Positions 31,992 through 40,421 are shown, counted from the first letter of the stretch. The stretch is DNA of 64,000 nt from Conexibacter woesei Iso977N (GCF_000424625.1 NZ_AUKG01000001.1:434001-498000), one strand, 5' to 3'. Notes: generated by a model not told the origin, from the sequence alone. Numbers and translations are program-made.

Positions 31992-33089
31992 CTACGGCGT
32001 CGTCGTCGTTCCGGTCGGGGCGGCCGGCGTCTGGTTCTGGTCGGACCCGACCGTCACGACCACCACCGCGCTCTCGCCGGCGATCGTCTTCGACCCGGGC
32101 GACAGCGCCTGGATCGAGTCCGAGCCGACGTCGATCGCCTTGGCGACCGCGTCGCCCTCGGCGCGGTGGCCGGGCGCGAACTCGACGAGCGTCGCCGAGC
32201 GGTCCTGGGTCGCGGCGTTGGTGACGGTCCCGATCTTGAACCTGGTGTTCTGGAGCCGGTTGGCGACGCCGCGGGCCAGGCCGGGGACGGTCGTGCCGTT
32301 GAGGACCGAGACCTCGTAGGTGCCGGGCTTGGGCGCGGCGGCGGGCGGGGTCGAATTCCTCGGCGCCCTCGTCCTGCTGGTCCTGGGGGTCGACGTGGCG
32401 CCGGGCAGCGTGCTCGACGCCTGCGTGCCCCTGTCGTCGCTGCCGCCGAGGACGCCGGTGACCAGGACGACGATGACGATCAGGACCACGACGACCGCCG
32501 CGATCGCGCCGCCGACGGCGAGGCGCGAGCGGCCCTCGTCCTCGTCGCGGTCGTCCGGGCCGTAGTTGGTGCGGGTCGTGCCCGGCGGCGTGCCGCCCGG
32601 GGTGCCGGTGCCCGGCGGGACGCGCAGCGGCTCGCCCGGCCTGGCGGCCGGCGGCGACTGCGCGGCGCCGTTGGCGGCGGGCTGCACTGTGGTCTGCTGG
32701 CCGGGCGGCGTGGCGGTCGCCGCGCCCGCGGCAGTCGCTGCGGCGGCGGCCGGCGCGGCTGCGCCCGCGGCCTGGCCGGCGGGCGTCGCGGCGGCGGGAA
32801 CCGCTCCGGGCGCTCCGGGCCTGACCGGCTGCGTCTGCGGGACGCCGGGCTGGGCGGGCCGCTGCGGCTGCGCGATGACGCGCTGCTGCGCGGCGGCGGT
32901 CGCACGGTCCTGGACGTCGGCCGCGCGCTCGGGCGCACGGCCCGCCCATTCGCGCAGGCGCTTGACTTCGCGCGCTTGCGCGAAGTAGAGGAGCGAGAGG
33001 ATCGCGAGGCCGAGCACCGACGCGAAGCCGGCGTACGCCCCGTACTGATCGATCTTGTCGGAGACCGAAAGGGCCAGGATCGACGACAT
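31992..33089 (-). CDS. LytR C-terminal domain membrane protein
   Basis: 365 aa. Two membrane segments: residues 14-31 (AYAGFASVLGLAILSLLYF) with a charged helix after it, and about 205-228 (LAVGGAIAAVVVVLIVIVVLVTGVL). Between them lies a 130-residue Pro/Ala/Gln/Thr-rich low-complexity linker on the cytoplasmic side. After the second segment comes a Thr/Pro linker and a LytR_C (VanZ-like envelope) domain: YEVSVLNGTTVPGLARGVANRLQN ending IAGESAVVVVTVG. The domain occurs at the end of LCP ligases, here without the LCP domain. ATG 33089 follows TAGCAT by 10 nt. Role probably in envelope glycan attachment; uncertain. Confidence 0.78.
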   Translation of the reverse strand: MSSILALSVSDKIDQYGAYAGFASVLGLAILSLLYFAQAREVKRLREWAGRAPERAADVQDRATAAAQQRVIAQPQRPAQPGVPQTQPVRPGAPGAVPAAATPAGQAAGAAAPAAAAATAAGAATATPPGQQTTVQPAANGAAQSPPAARPGEPLRVPPGTGTPGGTPPGTTRTNYGPDDRDEDEGRSRLAVGGAIAAVVVVLIVIVVLVTGVLGGSDDRGTQASSTLPGATSTPRTSRTRAPRNSTPPAAAPKPGTYEVSVLNGTTVPGLARGVANRLQNTRFKIGTVTNAATQDRSATLVEFAPGHRAEGDAVAKAIDVGSDSIQALSPGSKTIAGESAVVVVTVGSDQNQTPAAPTGTTTTP

Positions 33090-33102
33090 GCAGGGCGCCA
33101 TG

Positions 33103-35136
33103 CTAGAGAACGGCGCGGTCCGGACCGCCGCCGGTGCCATCCTGCAAGCCCGTACCCAGGGACGGCGCGGCGCGGTCCGGACCGCCGCTCGTCTCATCCT
33201 GCACGTCCTCGACCACGGTCGCGGGGACGCTCAGCGAGCGCAGCTCGGACAGCTCGGAGACCTTCGCGGCCAGTGCCGCGGCGTCGCCTTCGAGGACCAG
33301 CAGGCCCACCTCGTCGAACATCGTCTCGACCACCGTCGGGTCCAGCCGGTCGCGCTCAGCGCGCAGGATCTTCTCGGCCGGCGTGGGCTGCGTGCGCTCG
33401 TAGGGGTTGAACAGCTCCTCGTAGAGCTTCTCCCCCGGGCGGCGGCCCACCTCCTCGATCACGATGTCCTCGCCCGGGCGCAGGCCCGACAGCTCGATCA
33501 TCGCCTCGGCCAGCTGCCAGATCCCGACCGGCTCGCCCATCTCCAGCACGAAGATCTCGCCGCCGCCGGAGCCCAGCGAGGCGGCGCGGATGACGAGCTG
33601 GACGGCCTCCGGGATCGTCATGAAGTAGCGCGTCATGCGCTTGTCGGTGACCGTCACCGGGCCGCCGAGCGCGATCTGGCGGCGGAAGATCGGGACGACC
33701 GAGCCCGACGAGCCGAGCACGTTGCCGAAGCGGACGATCGCGTAGCGCGTGTTCGGCCACTTGTCCTGCGCGGCCTCGACGGCGTACTCGGCCAGCGCCT
33801 TCGACGCGCCCATGACCGTCGAGGGGTCGACGGCCTTGTCGGTCGAGACCTGCACGAAGCGGCGGACGTCGTGCTCGCCCGCGATCCGCGCCAGCAGGCG
33901 CGTGGCGAGCGCGTTGTTGCGCACGGCCTCGACGGGGTTGAGCTCCATCAGGCCCACGTGCTTGTAGGCCGCGGCGTGGAAGACGACGGTCGGGCGGTGC
34001 TCGGAGAAGACCTCGCGCATCCGCTCGCCCTCCTTGCAGTCGGCGAGCACGACGGCCAGCGACGACGGGTGGACGTGGCGGTCGTCCTCCAGCTCGCGCT
34101 GGATGCGGAAGAGGTTGTCCTCGGCGTGGTCGAGCAGGATCAGCTTGCGCGGCGCGACGCGCGAGATCTGGCGGCAGAGCTCGGAGCCGATCGAGCCGCC
34201 CGCGCCGGTGACCATGACGATCTCGTTCTGCAGGTAGCGGCCGACGCGGTCCAGCTCCATCCGGATCGGCTCGCGGCCGAGGATGTCCTCGACCTCGACG
34301 GGGCGCGCCTGGCGGACGACGTTGCCGCCGCCGGTCTTGAGCAGCTCGAAGACGGTCGGCAGCGTCCGGACCTGGATGCCGCGCGCGCGGCAGGCCGAGA
34401 CGACGGCGGCGCGCAGCGTGCCGGGGGCCGAGGGGATCGCGATCGTGACCTCGTCGGGCTCGGCCTCGTCGAGGATCCGGGCCAGCTCGCTCGTGCGGCC
34501 CAGGACGCGGACGCCCTCGACGCGCATGCGGTGCTTGGTCGGGTCGTCGTCGACGAAGCCGACCGGGCTGAGGCCGAGGTCCGGGTTGCGCAGGATCTCG
34601 CGCAGGACCAGGCGGCCGCCGTCGCCGGCGCCGACGATCAGCACGCGGCGGGCGCCGGGGCGGGCCCTGAAGCCCGACAGCGGGCGCTCGTAGAAGGTCC
34701 GGGCGACGAAGCGGCTGCCGCCGACGAGGACGAGGCTGAGCAGGAAGAACGACCCGAGGACGCCTGTCGGGACCGACAGCGTGACGTCGCCGTGGGAGCC
34801 GGAGCGGACGATCACCGGGTGCGTCAGCGCGTTGAAGGCCGGGACGAACAGCGTCGCGACGATCACGGCCTGCAGGATGTTCACGTAGTCGCGCTGGCCG
34901 ACGTAGCGCCAGAACTTCTCGTAGAGCCCGAAGAGCGTGAAGATCAGCAGCGATGCGGCGACGACGTACGGGATCGTGTCGGCCAGCAGGTTCGCGTAGT
35001 CGTCCGGGACCCCGCCGTCGAAGCGGAGACGGAAGGCGAGCAGGTAGGCCAGCGCCACCAGCGCCGCATCGATGCCGAGCTGCGGCAGCGAGTGGCGGTG
35101 GATGGGAAGCCCAGCCGAGCGAAAGGGCCGGCGCAT
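33103..35136 (-). CDS. CapD/FlaA1-like NDP-sugar 4,6-dehydratase
   Basis: 677 aa. Four N-terminal membrane helices (residues about 12-125), a Rossmann-like sensor domain (VLIVGAGDGGRLVLREILRN), then an extended SDR catalytic domain: VMVTGAGGSIGSELCRQ, FHAAAYKHVGLMELNP, VSTDKAVDPSTVMGASKALAEY. The usual SDR Tyr is Met (MGASK), as in UDP-GlcNAc C6 dehydratases PglF/FlaA1. It makes 4-keto-6-deoxy-hexosamine precursors for bacillosamine-like or flagellin-type sugars. ATG 35136 follows TACAAT, a perfect -10, by 7 nt. The last 35 codons contain a 19-residue duplication (QD-T-GGPDRA). A DegT aminotransferase 3 kb to the right could act on its product. Confidence 0.9.
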   Translation of the reverse strand: MRRPFRSAGLPIHRHSLPQLGIDAALVALAYLLAFRLRFDGGVPDDYANLLADTIPYVVAASLLIFTLFGLYEKFWRYVGQRDYVNILQAVIVATLFVPAFNALTHPVIVRSGSHGDVTLSVPTGVLGSFFLLSLVLVGGSRFVARTFYERPLSGFRARPGARRVLIVGAGDGGRLVLREILRNPDLGLSPVGFVDDDPTKHRMRVEGVRVLGRTSELARILDEAEPDEVTIAIPSAPGTLRAAVVSACRARGIQVRTLPTVFELLKTGGGNVVRQARPVEVEDILGREPIRMELDRVGRYLQNEIVMVTGAGGSIGSELCRQISRVAPRKLILLDHAEDNLFRIQRELEDDRHVHPSSLAVVLADCKEGERMREVFSEHRPTVVFHAAAYKHVGLMELNPVEAVRNNALATRLLARIAGEHDVRRFVQVSTDKAVDPSTVMGASKALAEYAVEAAQDKWPNTRYAIVRFGNVLGSSGSVVPIFRRQIALGGPVTVTDKRMTRYFMTIPEAVQLVIRAASLGSGGGEIFVLEMGEPVGIWQLAEAMIELSGLRPGEDIVIEEVGRRPGEKLYEELFNPYERTQPTPAEKILRAERDRLDPTVVETMFDEVGLLVLEGDAAALAAKVSELSELRSLSVPATVVEDVQDETSGGPDRAAPSLGTGLQDGTGGGPDRAVL
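33115..33185. repeat. Tandem duplicated palindrome in gene 3' end
   Basis: GCGGTCCGGACCGC, a perfect 14-bp palindrome, occurs at 33115-33128 and 33172-33185, exactly 57 bp apart (19 codons), with similar flanks. In the dehydratase it encodes two copies of a GGPDRA peptide at the very C-terminus. Recent tandem duplication is likely; each copy can also form a hairpin in mRNA. Confidence 0.75.
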
Positions 35137-35143
35137 CCGGGGC

Positions 35144-35149
35144 ATTGTA
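35144..35149 (-). promoter_or_regulatory. Leaderless -10 element of CapD-like gene
   Basis: TACAAT on the minus strand, 7 nt before ATG 35136. This makes the upstream ATG 35145, which overlaps the hexamer, unlikely as start. Confidence 0.6.
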
Positions 35150-35164
35150 GGACGCCAGGCGGCC

Positions 35165-35192
35165 TCAAGACGCCGCTGAGAGCGACCGATCA
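35165..35192 (+). promoter_or_regulatory. Sigma-28-like promoter of Gfo/Idh/MocA gene
   Basis: TCAA (35165-35168), 16-nt spacer, ACCGATCA (35185-35192), identical in its -10 to the promoters of two glycosyltransferase genes. It ends 9 nt before ATG 35202. Confidence 0.6.
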
Positions 35193-35201
35193 CCGGGTTT
35201 G

Positions 35202-36188
35202 ATGGTGAGAGCGATCATCCTCGGCGCCGGCCCGGCCGGCGAGCGCCATGGGCGCGCCTTGCGCGCGCTCGCTGATCGCTGCCTGCTCGCGGGTGTCTAC
35301 GACCCGGACCCGGAGGCCGCCAAGACGCTGGCCATGACGCTCGGGATCCCGTGGCTGGAGGCGATCGAGCCGGCGTTCGTCGAGGCGCACGTCGCGGTGG
35401 TGGCCGGTCGTGTGGACCTGCGCCCGCGGTTGGCGCGTGCTGCTTTGGAGGCGGGGCTCGACGTGCTGGTCGAGCCGCCGCTGGCGCCGGATGTGGATGC
35501 GGCGCATGGGCTTTTGAGCGCGATCGTGCGCGCGCCGCGCCGGCCGGTCGCGATGGTCGCCTTCGACGAGCACTACGACCCGGCGATGCGCGAGCTGCGC
35601 GCGCTGGTCGCCGATCACCAGGTCCTTTCGGTCCACGCCGAGCGCGCCGAGCCGGGCGGGACGTCCGGGCCGGTCGCCGAGCTGGACGTCGTCAGCGAGC
35701 TGATGGTCCAGGACCTCCAGTTCGTGATGGCGTTGCGCGACGAGCCGATCGCCGCGACCCAGGCCGCGGGGCGCCGCGTCAGGCGCGGCGGCCCGATCGA
35801 CCATGCCCAGGCGCTGCTGGTGATGGAGGACGACATGATCGCCTCGCTGGTCGCGTCGCGCGGCGGTGTGTCGCGGGTGCGACGGCTGCTGGTCACCACG
35901 ACGCAGGCGGAGATCCGGGTGGACCTGGAGACCCGCGTCCTGGAGGCGGTCCGGTCGACGCAGACGATCGGGCGCCACGAGCAGGTCCTGCAGCGCATCA
36001 CCCTTCCCCACGAAGACGCCTGCGTCGCCCAGGCCGCGGCGTTCCTGCGCTACGTCGAGCGCCGCACGGCGCCGGAGCTCGGCATCGGCCACGCGATCGC
36101 GTGCCAGGAAGCCGCCCAGGCGATCCTGAAGCGCATCGAGCTGATCGCGCACCGGCCGGCGATGCGCAAGGGGCCGCAGGCGGCGTAG
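35202..36188 (+). CDS. Gfo/Idh/MocA family oxidoreductase
   Basis: 328-aa NAD(P)-dependent sugar oxidoreductase. N-terminal Rossmann fold VRAIILGAGPAGERHGRALRAL, acidic DPDPEAA after the second strand, and the EPPLAPD segment that replaces the usual EKP of this family. The C-terminal alpha/beta domain covers about 125-310 (FDEHYDPAMRELRALV; GPVAELDVVSELMVQDLQFVMAL). The usual catalytic Lys of EKP is absent, which questions normal dehydrogenase chemistry. ATG 35202 (or GTG 35205) fits the promoter upstream. Divergent from the CapD-like dehydratase; both could modify the same nucleotide sugar, but the promoter types differ (flagellar here, housekeeping there). Confidence 0.83.
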   Translation: MVRAIILGAGPAGERHGRALRALADRCLLAGVYDPDPEAAKTLAMTLGIPWLEAIEPAFVEAHVAVVAGRVDLRPRLARAALEAGLDVLVEPPLAPDVDAAHGLLSAIVRAPRRPVAMVAFDEHYDPAMRELRALVADHQVLSVHAERAEPGGTSGPVAELDVVSELMVQDLQFVMALRDEPIAATQAAGRRVRRGGPIDHAQALLVMEDDMIASLVASRGGVSRVRRLLVTTTQAEIRVDLETRVLEAVRSTQTIGRHEQVLQRITLPHEDACVAQAAAFLRYVERRTAPELGIGHAIACQEAAQAILKRIELIAHRPAMRKGPQAA

Positions 36189-36493
36189 CTGGCGCTCCGT
36201 TCTTCGGGACGGGGCGTTGGTGGGTCGGCGACGATCGTCTGGTCGTCCCCGTCGCTCCGCCTCGACGCGGCTCGTCCTGGCGCTGCTTGGCGTCGTGCCT
36301 CCGGCGGGCGCTCGGGGCGGCGCAGGTGTTGTGGCACCGATGGCCGCGCTCCGGCTGCGCTCCGTGTTCGACCACCGCGATCATCGCCGCAGCCCGCATG
36401 CCCGGCCCATCCCACCGCTCTCCCCGAGCCTCGCTGCCACCCCGCTGCGTCGATGGGATCCACGAGACGGCGGGTTGGGGCGCGGAGCCCAAC

Positions 36494-36540
36494 GTCAACG
36501 GTGCACAGTGGTTCGCATAGAACCCAAATGCACCGTTGAC
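36494..36540. repeat. 47-nt nested inverted repeat
   Basis: GTCAACGGTGCA (36494-36505) pairs perfectly with TGCACCGTTGAC (36529-36540); inside, GGTTC (36510-36514) pairs with GAACC (36520-36524) over a GCATA loop. Twelve plus five base pairs with matching 4-nt internal loops. Could be a terminator without U-tract, an operator, or an element end. Confidence 0.75.
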
Positions 36541-36721
36541 CGAGATCGCTCAGCGGGCGACGCCCGGGGAGACCCCCGGCGCTCCGCCCCGCCACCGGCG
36601 ATCACCCCGTCGATGAGCCGAGCCACCGCTTCAGCCGACCAGCCCCAGACGGTCGCGCGACCTGGCCGCCGAGCTGCCTCAGCAGCGATCGCGGAGAGCG
36701 CGAAGGGCTGGCCTGCCAGTG

Positions 36722-37039
36722 GCGACAACGCACCGGTTACCGAACGTTGGCGGGACCGCTGCCGCCAACCGCCTCGCGACGGTGGCGGGACCCGGGGCGA
36801 TCGGGCGCGTCTGCCGAAGGGGTGCGGAGAGTGCGACGGGTTGCGGCGCCAGAAGCGACGACGCTCCGGTTGCGAGACGACGGCGGAACCGCTGCCGCCG
36901 ACCGCCCCGCAACGATGGCGCGACCGAGGCGACCACTCGCGTGTACCGAGAGACGGCGGAGAGCGATGACGCTCCGGTCGAGAAGCGATGGCGGAGTCGC
37001 TGCCGCCGACCGCCCCGCGATGGTGGCGCGGCCGGGGCG
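36722..37039. repeat. Three degenerate 77-78 bp direct repeats
   Basis: Units at 36722-36799, 36855-36931 and 36963-37039, each beginning GCGAYRACGC and containing a CGCTGCCGCC core followed by CCGC--CGC and ending GGGGCG or GAGGCG. Unit starts are 133 and 108 bp apart; a shared GCGGAGAG lies 20-40 bp before each. Hairpin-prone GGCGG/CCGCC arms occur in each unit. Confidence 0.7.
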
Positions 37040-37049
37040 GATGGTGCGT

Positions 37050-38054
37050 CTAGCGGGGGGCCAGAGGGGCCAGCGCCAGGGCCAGGAGGTCGCGGGGGTT
37101 GCGGCGGGTGCGGTCCTGGGTGATGCCGGGGGTGCGCTTGGTGATGGAGATGGCGGCGGCCGAGGTGAGTTGGTGGAGGCGGTTCTCGGCGATGAGGCGT
37201 TCGTCGACGGCGCCGAGGCGGCCTTCGAAGGTGGTGAAGACCGGGGTGCCGAGGGCGACGGCTTCGCGGTTCATGGTGCCGCCGGCGGACACGACGAGGT
37301 CGGAGTAGGCGATCAGGGATTGGGCGTCGATCGCCTGCTCGGGGACGATGAAGCCGCCGGTCCTCGCCAGCTCGGCGCGTTGTGCGTCGACTCGGGGCAG
37401 GACGACGGTCTGGGCCTGCTCGCGGAGGGTGAGGAGGACGTCGGCGAAGAGGTCGTTCTCGAAGCGGTGGTAGAGGCTCACGCTCGGCGGCGTGCGGACC
37501 ACCGCGATCGGCTGCGAGGGGTCCAGCGACAGCTCGTCCAGCACCGCCGGGTCCGGCTCGAAGTCGGAGAGGTAGTACTCCTCCTTGAGCCCCTCGTAGC
37601 GCTGCAACTTGCCCTTGGCGCCGTACGGGTACAGCCGCTCCGGCGGGATCGCCTCCGGGACGACGACCGCCGCGCACAGGCGGCAGTTGACGTTGTGCTG
37701 GACCTTGGCCCACTCGTAGTCGAACATCGTCGCGGCCGGGACCCGCAGCAGCTTGGCGGCGACCGAGATGTCGTTGGATCCGTGACCGATCGCGATGTCG
37801 AAGTGCTTCTTCCGAGCGTACTTGTACAACTCGAACGAGCGATCGGCCAACCCAATCGCCTTGGCCCCAAGCCTCGCCCCGCGGTGCCGGCCGATGACGT
37901 CGCAGTCGATCCCGAAGCGCTCGCACAACGCCACCGTCTGCGCGAAGTCGCGCGCGGTCACGGAGACCTCGTGCCCGTCCTCCTGCAGCGCCCGGATCAG
38001 CGGCCGCAGGACCAGCACGTGCGGCGAGTTGGTGAGGTCGAACCAGGCGCGCAC
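37050..38054 (-). CDS. DUF354 glycosyltransferase-like protein
   Basis: 334 aa, DUF354 family (GT-B fold, related to WecB/MurG-type enzymes). Seen: VRAWFDLTNSPHVLVLRPLIRALQEDGHEV, DIAIGHGSNDISVAAKLL, RLYPYGAKGKLQRYEGLKEEYYLSDFEP, and the donor-side YSDLVVSAGGTMNREAVALGTPVFTTF, where the GGTMNREA loop is conserved. Often found beside DegT aminotransferases in cell-surface loci. GTG 38054 lies 2 bp after the aminotransferase stop. No membrane segment. Probably transfers a sugar or acts as an NDP-sugar epimerase-like enzyme; which one cannot be told. Confidence 0.82.
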   Translation of the reverse strand: MRAWFDLTNSPHVLVLRPLIRALQEDGHEVSVTARDFAQTVALCERFGIDCDVIGRHRGARLGAKAIGLADRSFELYKYARKKHFDIAIGHGSNDISVAAKLLRVPAATMFDYEWAKVQHNVNCRLCAAVVVPEAIPPERLYPYGAKGKLQRYEGLKEEYYLSDFEPDPAVLDELSLDPSQPIAVVRTPPSVSLYHRFENDLFADVLLTLREQAQTVVLPRVDAQRAELARTGGFIVPEQAIDAQSLIAYSDLVVSAGGTMNREAVALGTPVFTTFEGRLGAVDERLIAENRLHQLTSAAAISITKRTPGITQDRTRRNPRDLLALALAPLAPR

Positions 38055-38056
38055 GC

Positions 38057-39148
38057 TCAGGCCGCCGCGGAGACGCCGGCGCGGACCGCTTCGGCGACCT
38101 CGGCGATCTGCTCGTCGCGCAGCGCGGCGGACATCGGGATCGCGAGGTGCGTGCGGGCGGCCTCGTCGGTCCCGGGCAGCGGGACGCGCGGCGCGTAGGG
38201 CGCCATCGGCGGCTGTGCGTGCACGGGCGTCCGGTAGTAGGCGCGTGCGCCGATCCCGGCGTCCGCCAGCGACGCGGCGAGCGCGTCGGCCGCCGCGTGG
38301 CGGATCACGTAGAGGTGCCACGCCGGCCGCGAGCCCGGCGTGGGCACCGGGACCTTCACCACGCCGTCGAGCAGCTCGGCGTACCTGTCCCCCGCCTCCG
38401 CGCGCGCGGCCGCCCACCTGTCCAGCTGCGGCAGCTGCACGCGCAGGATCGCGGCCTGCAGCTCGTCGAGCCGGCTGTTGTAGCCGATGTCGACGTAGTC
38501 GACCTTGTCCTCGGAGCCGTGGAAGCGCAGCGTCCGGACCCGCTCGGCCAGCGCCGCGTCGCGGCACGTGATCGCGCCGCCGTCGCCCATCGCGCCCAGG
38601 TTCTTCGACGGGTAGAACGAGAACGTCGCGATCGTCCCCAAAGCACCAGGCCGCCCGGCCGGCGACGTCGAGCCCGCGGCCTGCGCCGCATCCTCCAGGA
38701 CCGGGACGCCGAGCGCCTCGATCTCCGCCACCGGCGCGACGTTGCCGAACAGGTGGACGACGATGACCGCCTTGGTCTTCTCCGTCATCACCGCCTTCAC
38801 GCTGTCGACCGTCACGCACATCGTGTCCGGGTCGACATCGCAGAACACCGGCACCGCGCCCGTCGGCGGGATCGCCTCGGCGCTGGCCCAGAACGTGAAC
38901 GACGGCACGATCACCTCGTCCCCCGGCCCCACGCCCAGAGCGCGCAGCGCGACCGTGATCGCCTCGGTCCCGTTGGCGACGCCGACCGCATGCTGCGCGC
39001 CGACGTAGGCGGCGAACTCGGTCTCGAACGCCGCCACCTCCGGCCCGAGCACGAAGTGCCCGGAGTCGAGCACGCGGTGGACCGCGGCGCGGATGTCCGC
39101 GCGCAGCGGGGCCTGCGACGCGAGGGGGTCGAAGAGCGGGACCGGCAC
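38057..39148 (-). CDS. DegT/DnrJ/EryC1 sugar aminotransferase
   Basis: PLP-dependent aminotransferase that converts a keto-sugar nucleotide to an amino sugar. 363 aa from GTG 39148; GTG 39154 is within 2 nt of the -10 and so unlikely. Seen: FDPLASQAPLRADIRAAVHRVLDSGHFVLGPEV, VGVANGTEAITVALRALGVGPGDEVIVPSFTF, DAAQAAGS (Asp binding PLP) and catalytic Lys182 in FSFYPSKNLGAMGDGGA. Likely partner of the CapD-like dehydratase, giving a 4-amino-4,6-dideoxy sugar. Followed 2 bp later by the DUF354 gene. An amino sugar of this kind would be a good acceptor for an aminoacyl group from the carrier-protein operon (inference). Confidence 0.92.
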   Translation of the reverse strand: MPVPLFDPLASQAPLRADIRAAVHRVLDSGHFVLGPEVAAFETEFAAYVGAQHAVGVANGTEAITVALRALGVGPGDEVIVPSFTFWASAEAIPPTGAVPVFCDVDPDTMCVTVDSVKAVMTEKTKAVIVVHLFGNVAPVAEIEALGVPVLEDAAQAAGSTSPAGRPGALGTIATFSFYPSKNLGAMGDGGAITCRDAALAERVRTLRFHGSEDKVDYVDIGYNSRLDELQAAILRVQLPQLDRWAAARAEAGDRYAELLDGVVKVPVPTPGSRPAWHLYVIRHAAADALAASLADAGIGARAYYRTPVHAQPPMAPYAPRVPLPGTDEAARTHLAIPMSAALRDEQIAEVAEAVRAGVSAAA

Positions 39149-39156
39149 GGTCACGC

Positions 39157-39162
39157 AGCCTA
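39157..39162 (-). promoter_or_regulatory. Leaderless -10 element of DegT gene
   Basis: TAGGCT on the minus strand, 8 nt before GTG 39148; only 2 nt before GTG 39154, which decides the start. Confidence 0.5.
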
Positions 39163-39193
39163 GCCCGCCGCGCGGAGCCGACGGCCCGGGCGC

Positions 39194-40414
39194 CTACGCG
39201 GGCGCGACCAGCGCGTCGCGGTTGGCGCGGGCGCCGTCGTCGGCGGGGTCGACGAAGAGCGCGAGCTCCAGGCACTCGGCCGCGCGGGGGAACGCTTCGA
39301 GGGCGTGGTACACGACGCCGAGGTCGTTCCAGACGCCGGGCAGGCTCGGCGCCACCGCGGTCGCCGTCTCGATCAGCCGGGCGGCGCCGATGGCGTCTCC
39401 GGCCTCGAAGCGGGCCACGCCGGCGGCATGCAGCGTTCTGGCCTCGACGTCCAGCCCGAGCCTGCGCAGGCCGGCGTCGAGGTCATTCAGGACGTCGGGG
39501 CGCTGCTGGTCCCGAGCGAGCTGCCACAGGATCACGCGGAGCTCCCGGCACTGCGGGAACCGGCGCACGACCTCGGCGAGGCGCTCGATCGGCACGCGCC
39601 GCCACTGCGACAGGCCCAACCCGTCGCGGTAGAGGCCGTTGAGCGACTCCCCGAACTCCGCCTCCGTGAGGCCGAGGTGCAGGACGTCGTCGTAGAGCTT
39701 CGTGAAGTGCAGCGTGAGGTACTCGTGCGCGACATCGGCCCAGCCGATGTCGGTGCAGCCCAGGACGCCATGCTCGCCCGCGACCACGCACGGCCCCTGC
39801 AGGCCGGCGCGGAAGAACCAGAGGAGCGGCAGGTACGCGTTCTCCGCCGTCGTGGCCGCGTGCGCGTCGCGCAGCGCGTCGGCGCGGACGATCGACGCCG
39901 ACAGGAACGTCAGGTACTGGTGCTGGTCGCGCCACAGCGCGCCCGGATCCGGGTGGACCTGGGCCGCGCCGGTGACCGGCGTCCAGTGCGTGACGACGCC
40001 GTCGGCCGCGGCGCTGAGGTACGGGTGGAACAGCCATGCGGGACGGTGCTCGCGCAGCAGCGCGGCCGTCCGCTCGATCGCGCCCGGCAGCGGCACGTCG
40101 TCGTCGCCGAAGCACCACAGGTACTCGGCATCCGGCGCGTGCTCCATCAGCCAATGGCCGTTGGCGAACGGTCCGATGTTCTCGGGCTGGCGATGCACGC
40201 GCAGCCATGGCAGCCGCACGCTCGCAGCCGCCAGGATCTCCGGCGTCGCGTCCGGCGACGCGTTGTCGGCGACCTGGACGATGATGTCGTCGCGATCGCC
40301 GATCTCGCGCTCGAGCGCCTCGAGCAGGCGCTCCAGCAGCGGTGCCCGGTCGTACGTCGGGACCAGCAGGCCGAGCAGCGCTCGCTGCGCCGTGGCGGGA
40401 GAGGGAGCGTCCAC
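39194..40414 (-). CDS. Glycosyltransferase family 2 with TPR-like tail
   Basis: 406 aa. Residues 14-115 are a GT-A domain (LLVPTYDRAPLLERLLEALE, VQVADNASPDATPEIL, ENIGPFANGHWL, CFGDDDVPLPGAIE with the D-D-D metal site). Middle region has HPYLSAA and WFFRAGLQGP acceptor-side helices. From about 320 to the end lie helical repeats (LIETATAVAPSLPGVWNDLGVVYHALEAFPRAAECLELALFVDP), a TPR-like pair known for binding protein partners. Preceded by TCAA-N15-ACCGATCA ending 7 nt before the GTG, a sigma-28-like promoter. I infer a flagellar-regulon glycosyltransferase, possibly acting on flagellin. Confidence 0.84.
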   Translation of the reverse strand: MDAPSPATAQRALLGLLVPTYDRAPLLERLLEALEREIGDRDDIIVQVADNASPDATPEILAAASVRLPWLRVHRQPENIGPFANGHWLMEHAPDAEYLWCFGDDDVPLPGAIERTAALLREHRPAWLFHPYLSAAADGVVTHWTPVTGAAQVHPDPGALWRDQHQYLTFLSASIVRADALRDAHAATTAENAYLPLLWFFRAGLQGPCVVAGEHGVLGCTDIGWADVAHEYLTLHFTKLYDDVLHLGLTEAEFGESLNGLYRDGLGLSQWRRVPIERLAEVVRRFPQCRELRVILWQLARDQQRPDVLNDLDAGLRRLGLDVEARTLHAAGVARFEAGDAIGAARLIETATAVAPSLPGVWNDLGVVYHALEAFPRAAECLELALFVDPADDGARANRDALVAPA

Positions 40415-40421
40415 ATCATGG

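Larger units (their letters stand above)
36189..37049. other. Non-coding repeat island between convergent genes
   Basis: 861 bp with no credible gene: all frames lack conserved content and none has a start signal. It holds a 47-nt nested hairpin (36494-36540), several shorter inverted repeats, and three degenerate 77-78 bp direct repeats (36722-37039). Convergent flanking genes mean no promoter is needed here. No transposase or target-site duplication seen. Composition near 36490-36540 is AT-richer than the flanks. Could be a remnant of a non-autonomous element or a structured termination region. Confidence 0.65.

Noticed and set aside
36722-37039. CRISPR array
   Set aside because: Only three imperfect 77-78 bp repeats with unequal spacing and no Cas gene.
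36189-37049. Insertion sequence or transposase remnant
   Set aside because: No transposase motif in any frame, no terminal inverted repeats bounding the region and no target duplication.
28732-40418. A 20-bp near repeat (GATGTGGACGCTCC) at 28753 and 40414
   Set aside because: Both lie at the first codons of unrelated genes and encode different frames; likely chance in GC-rich sequence.
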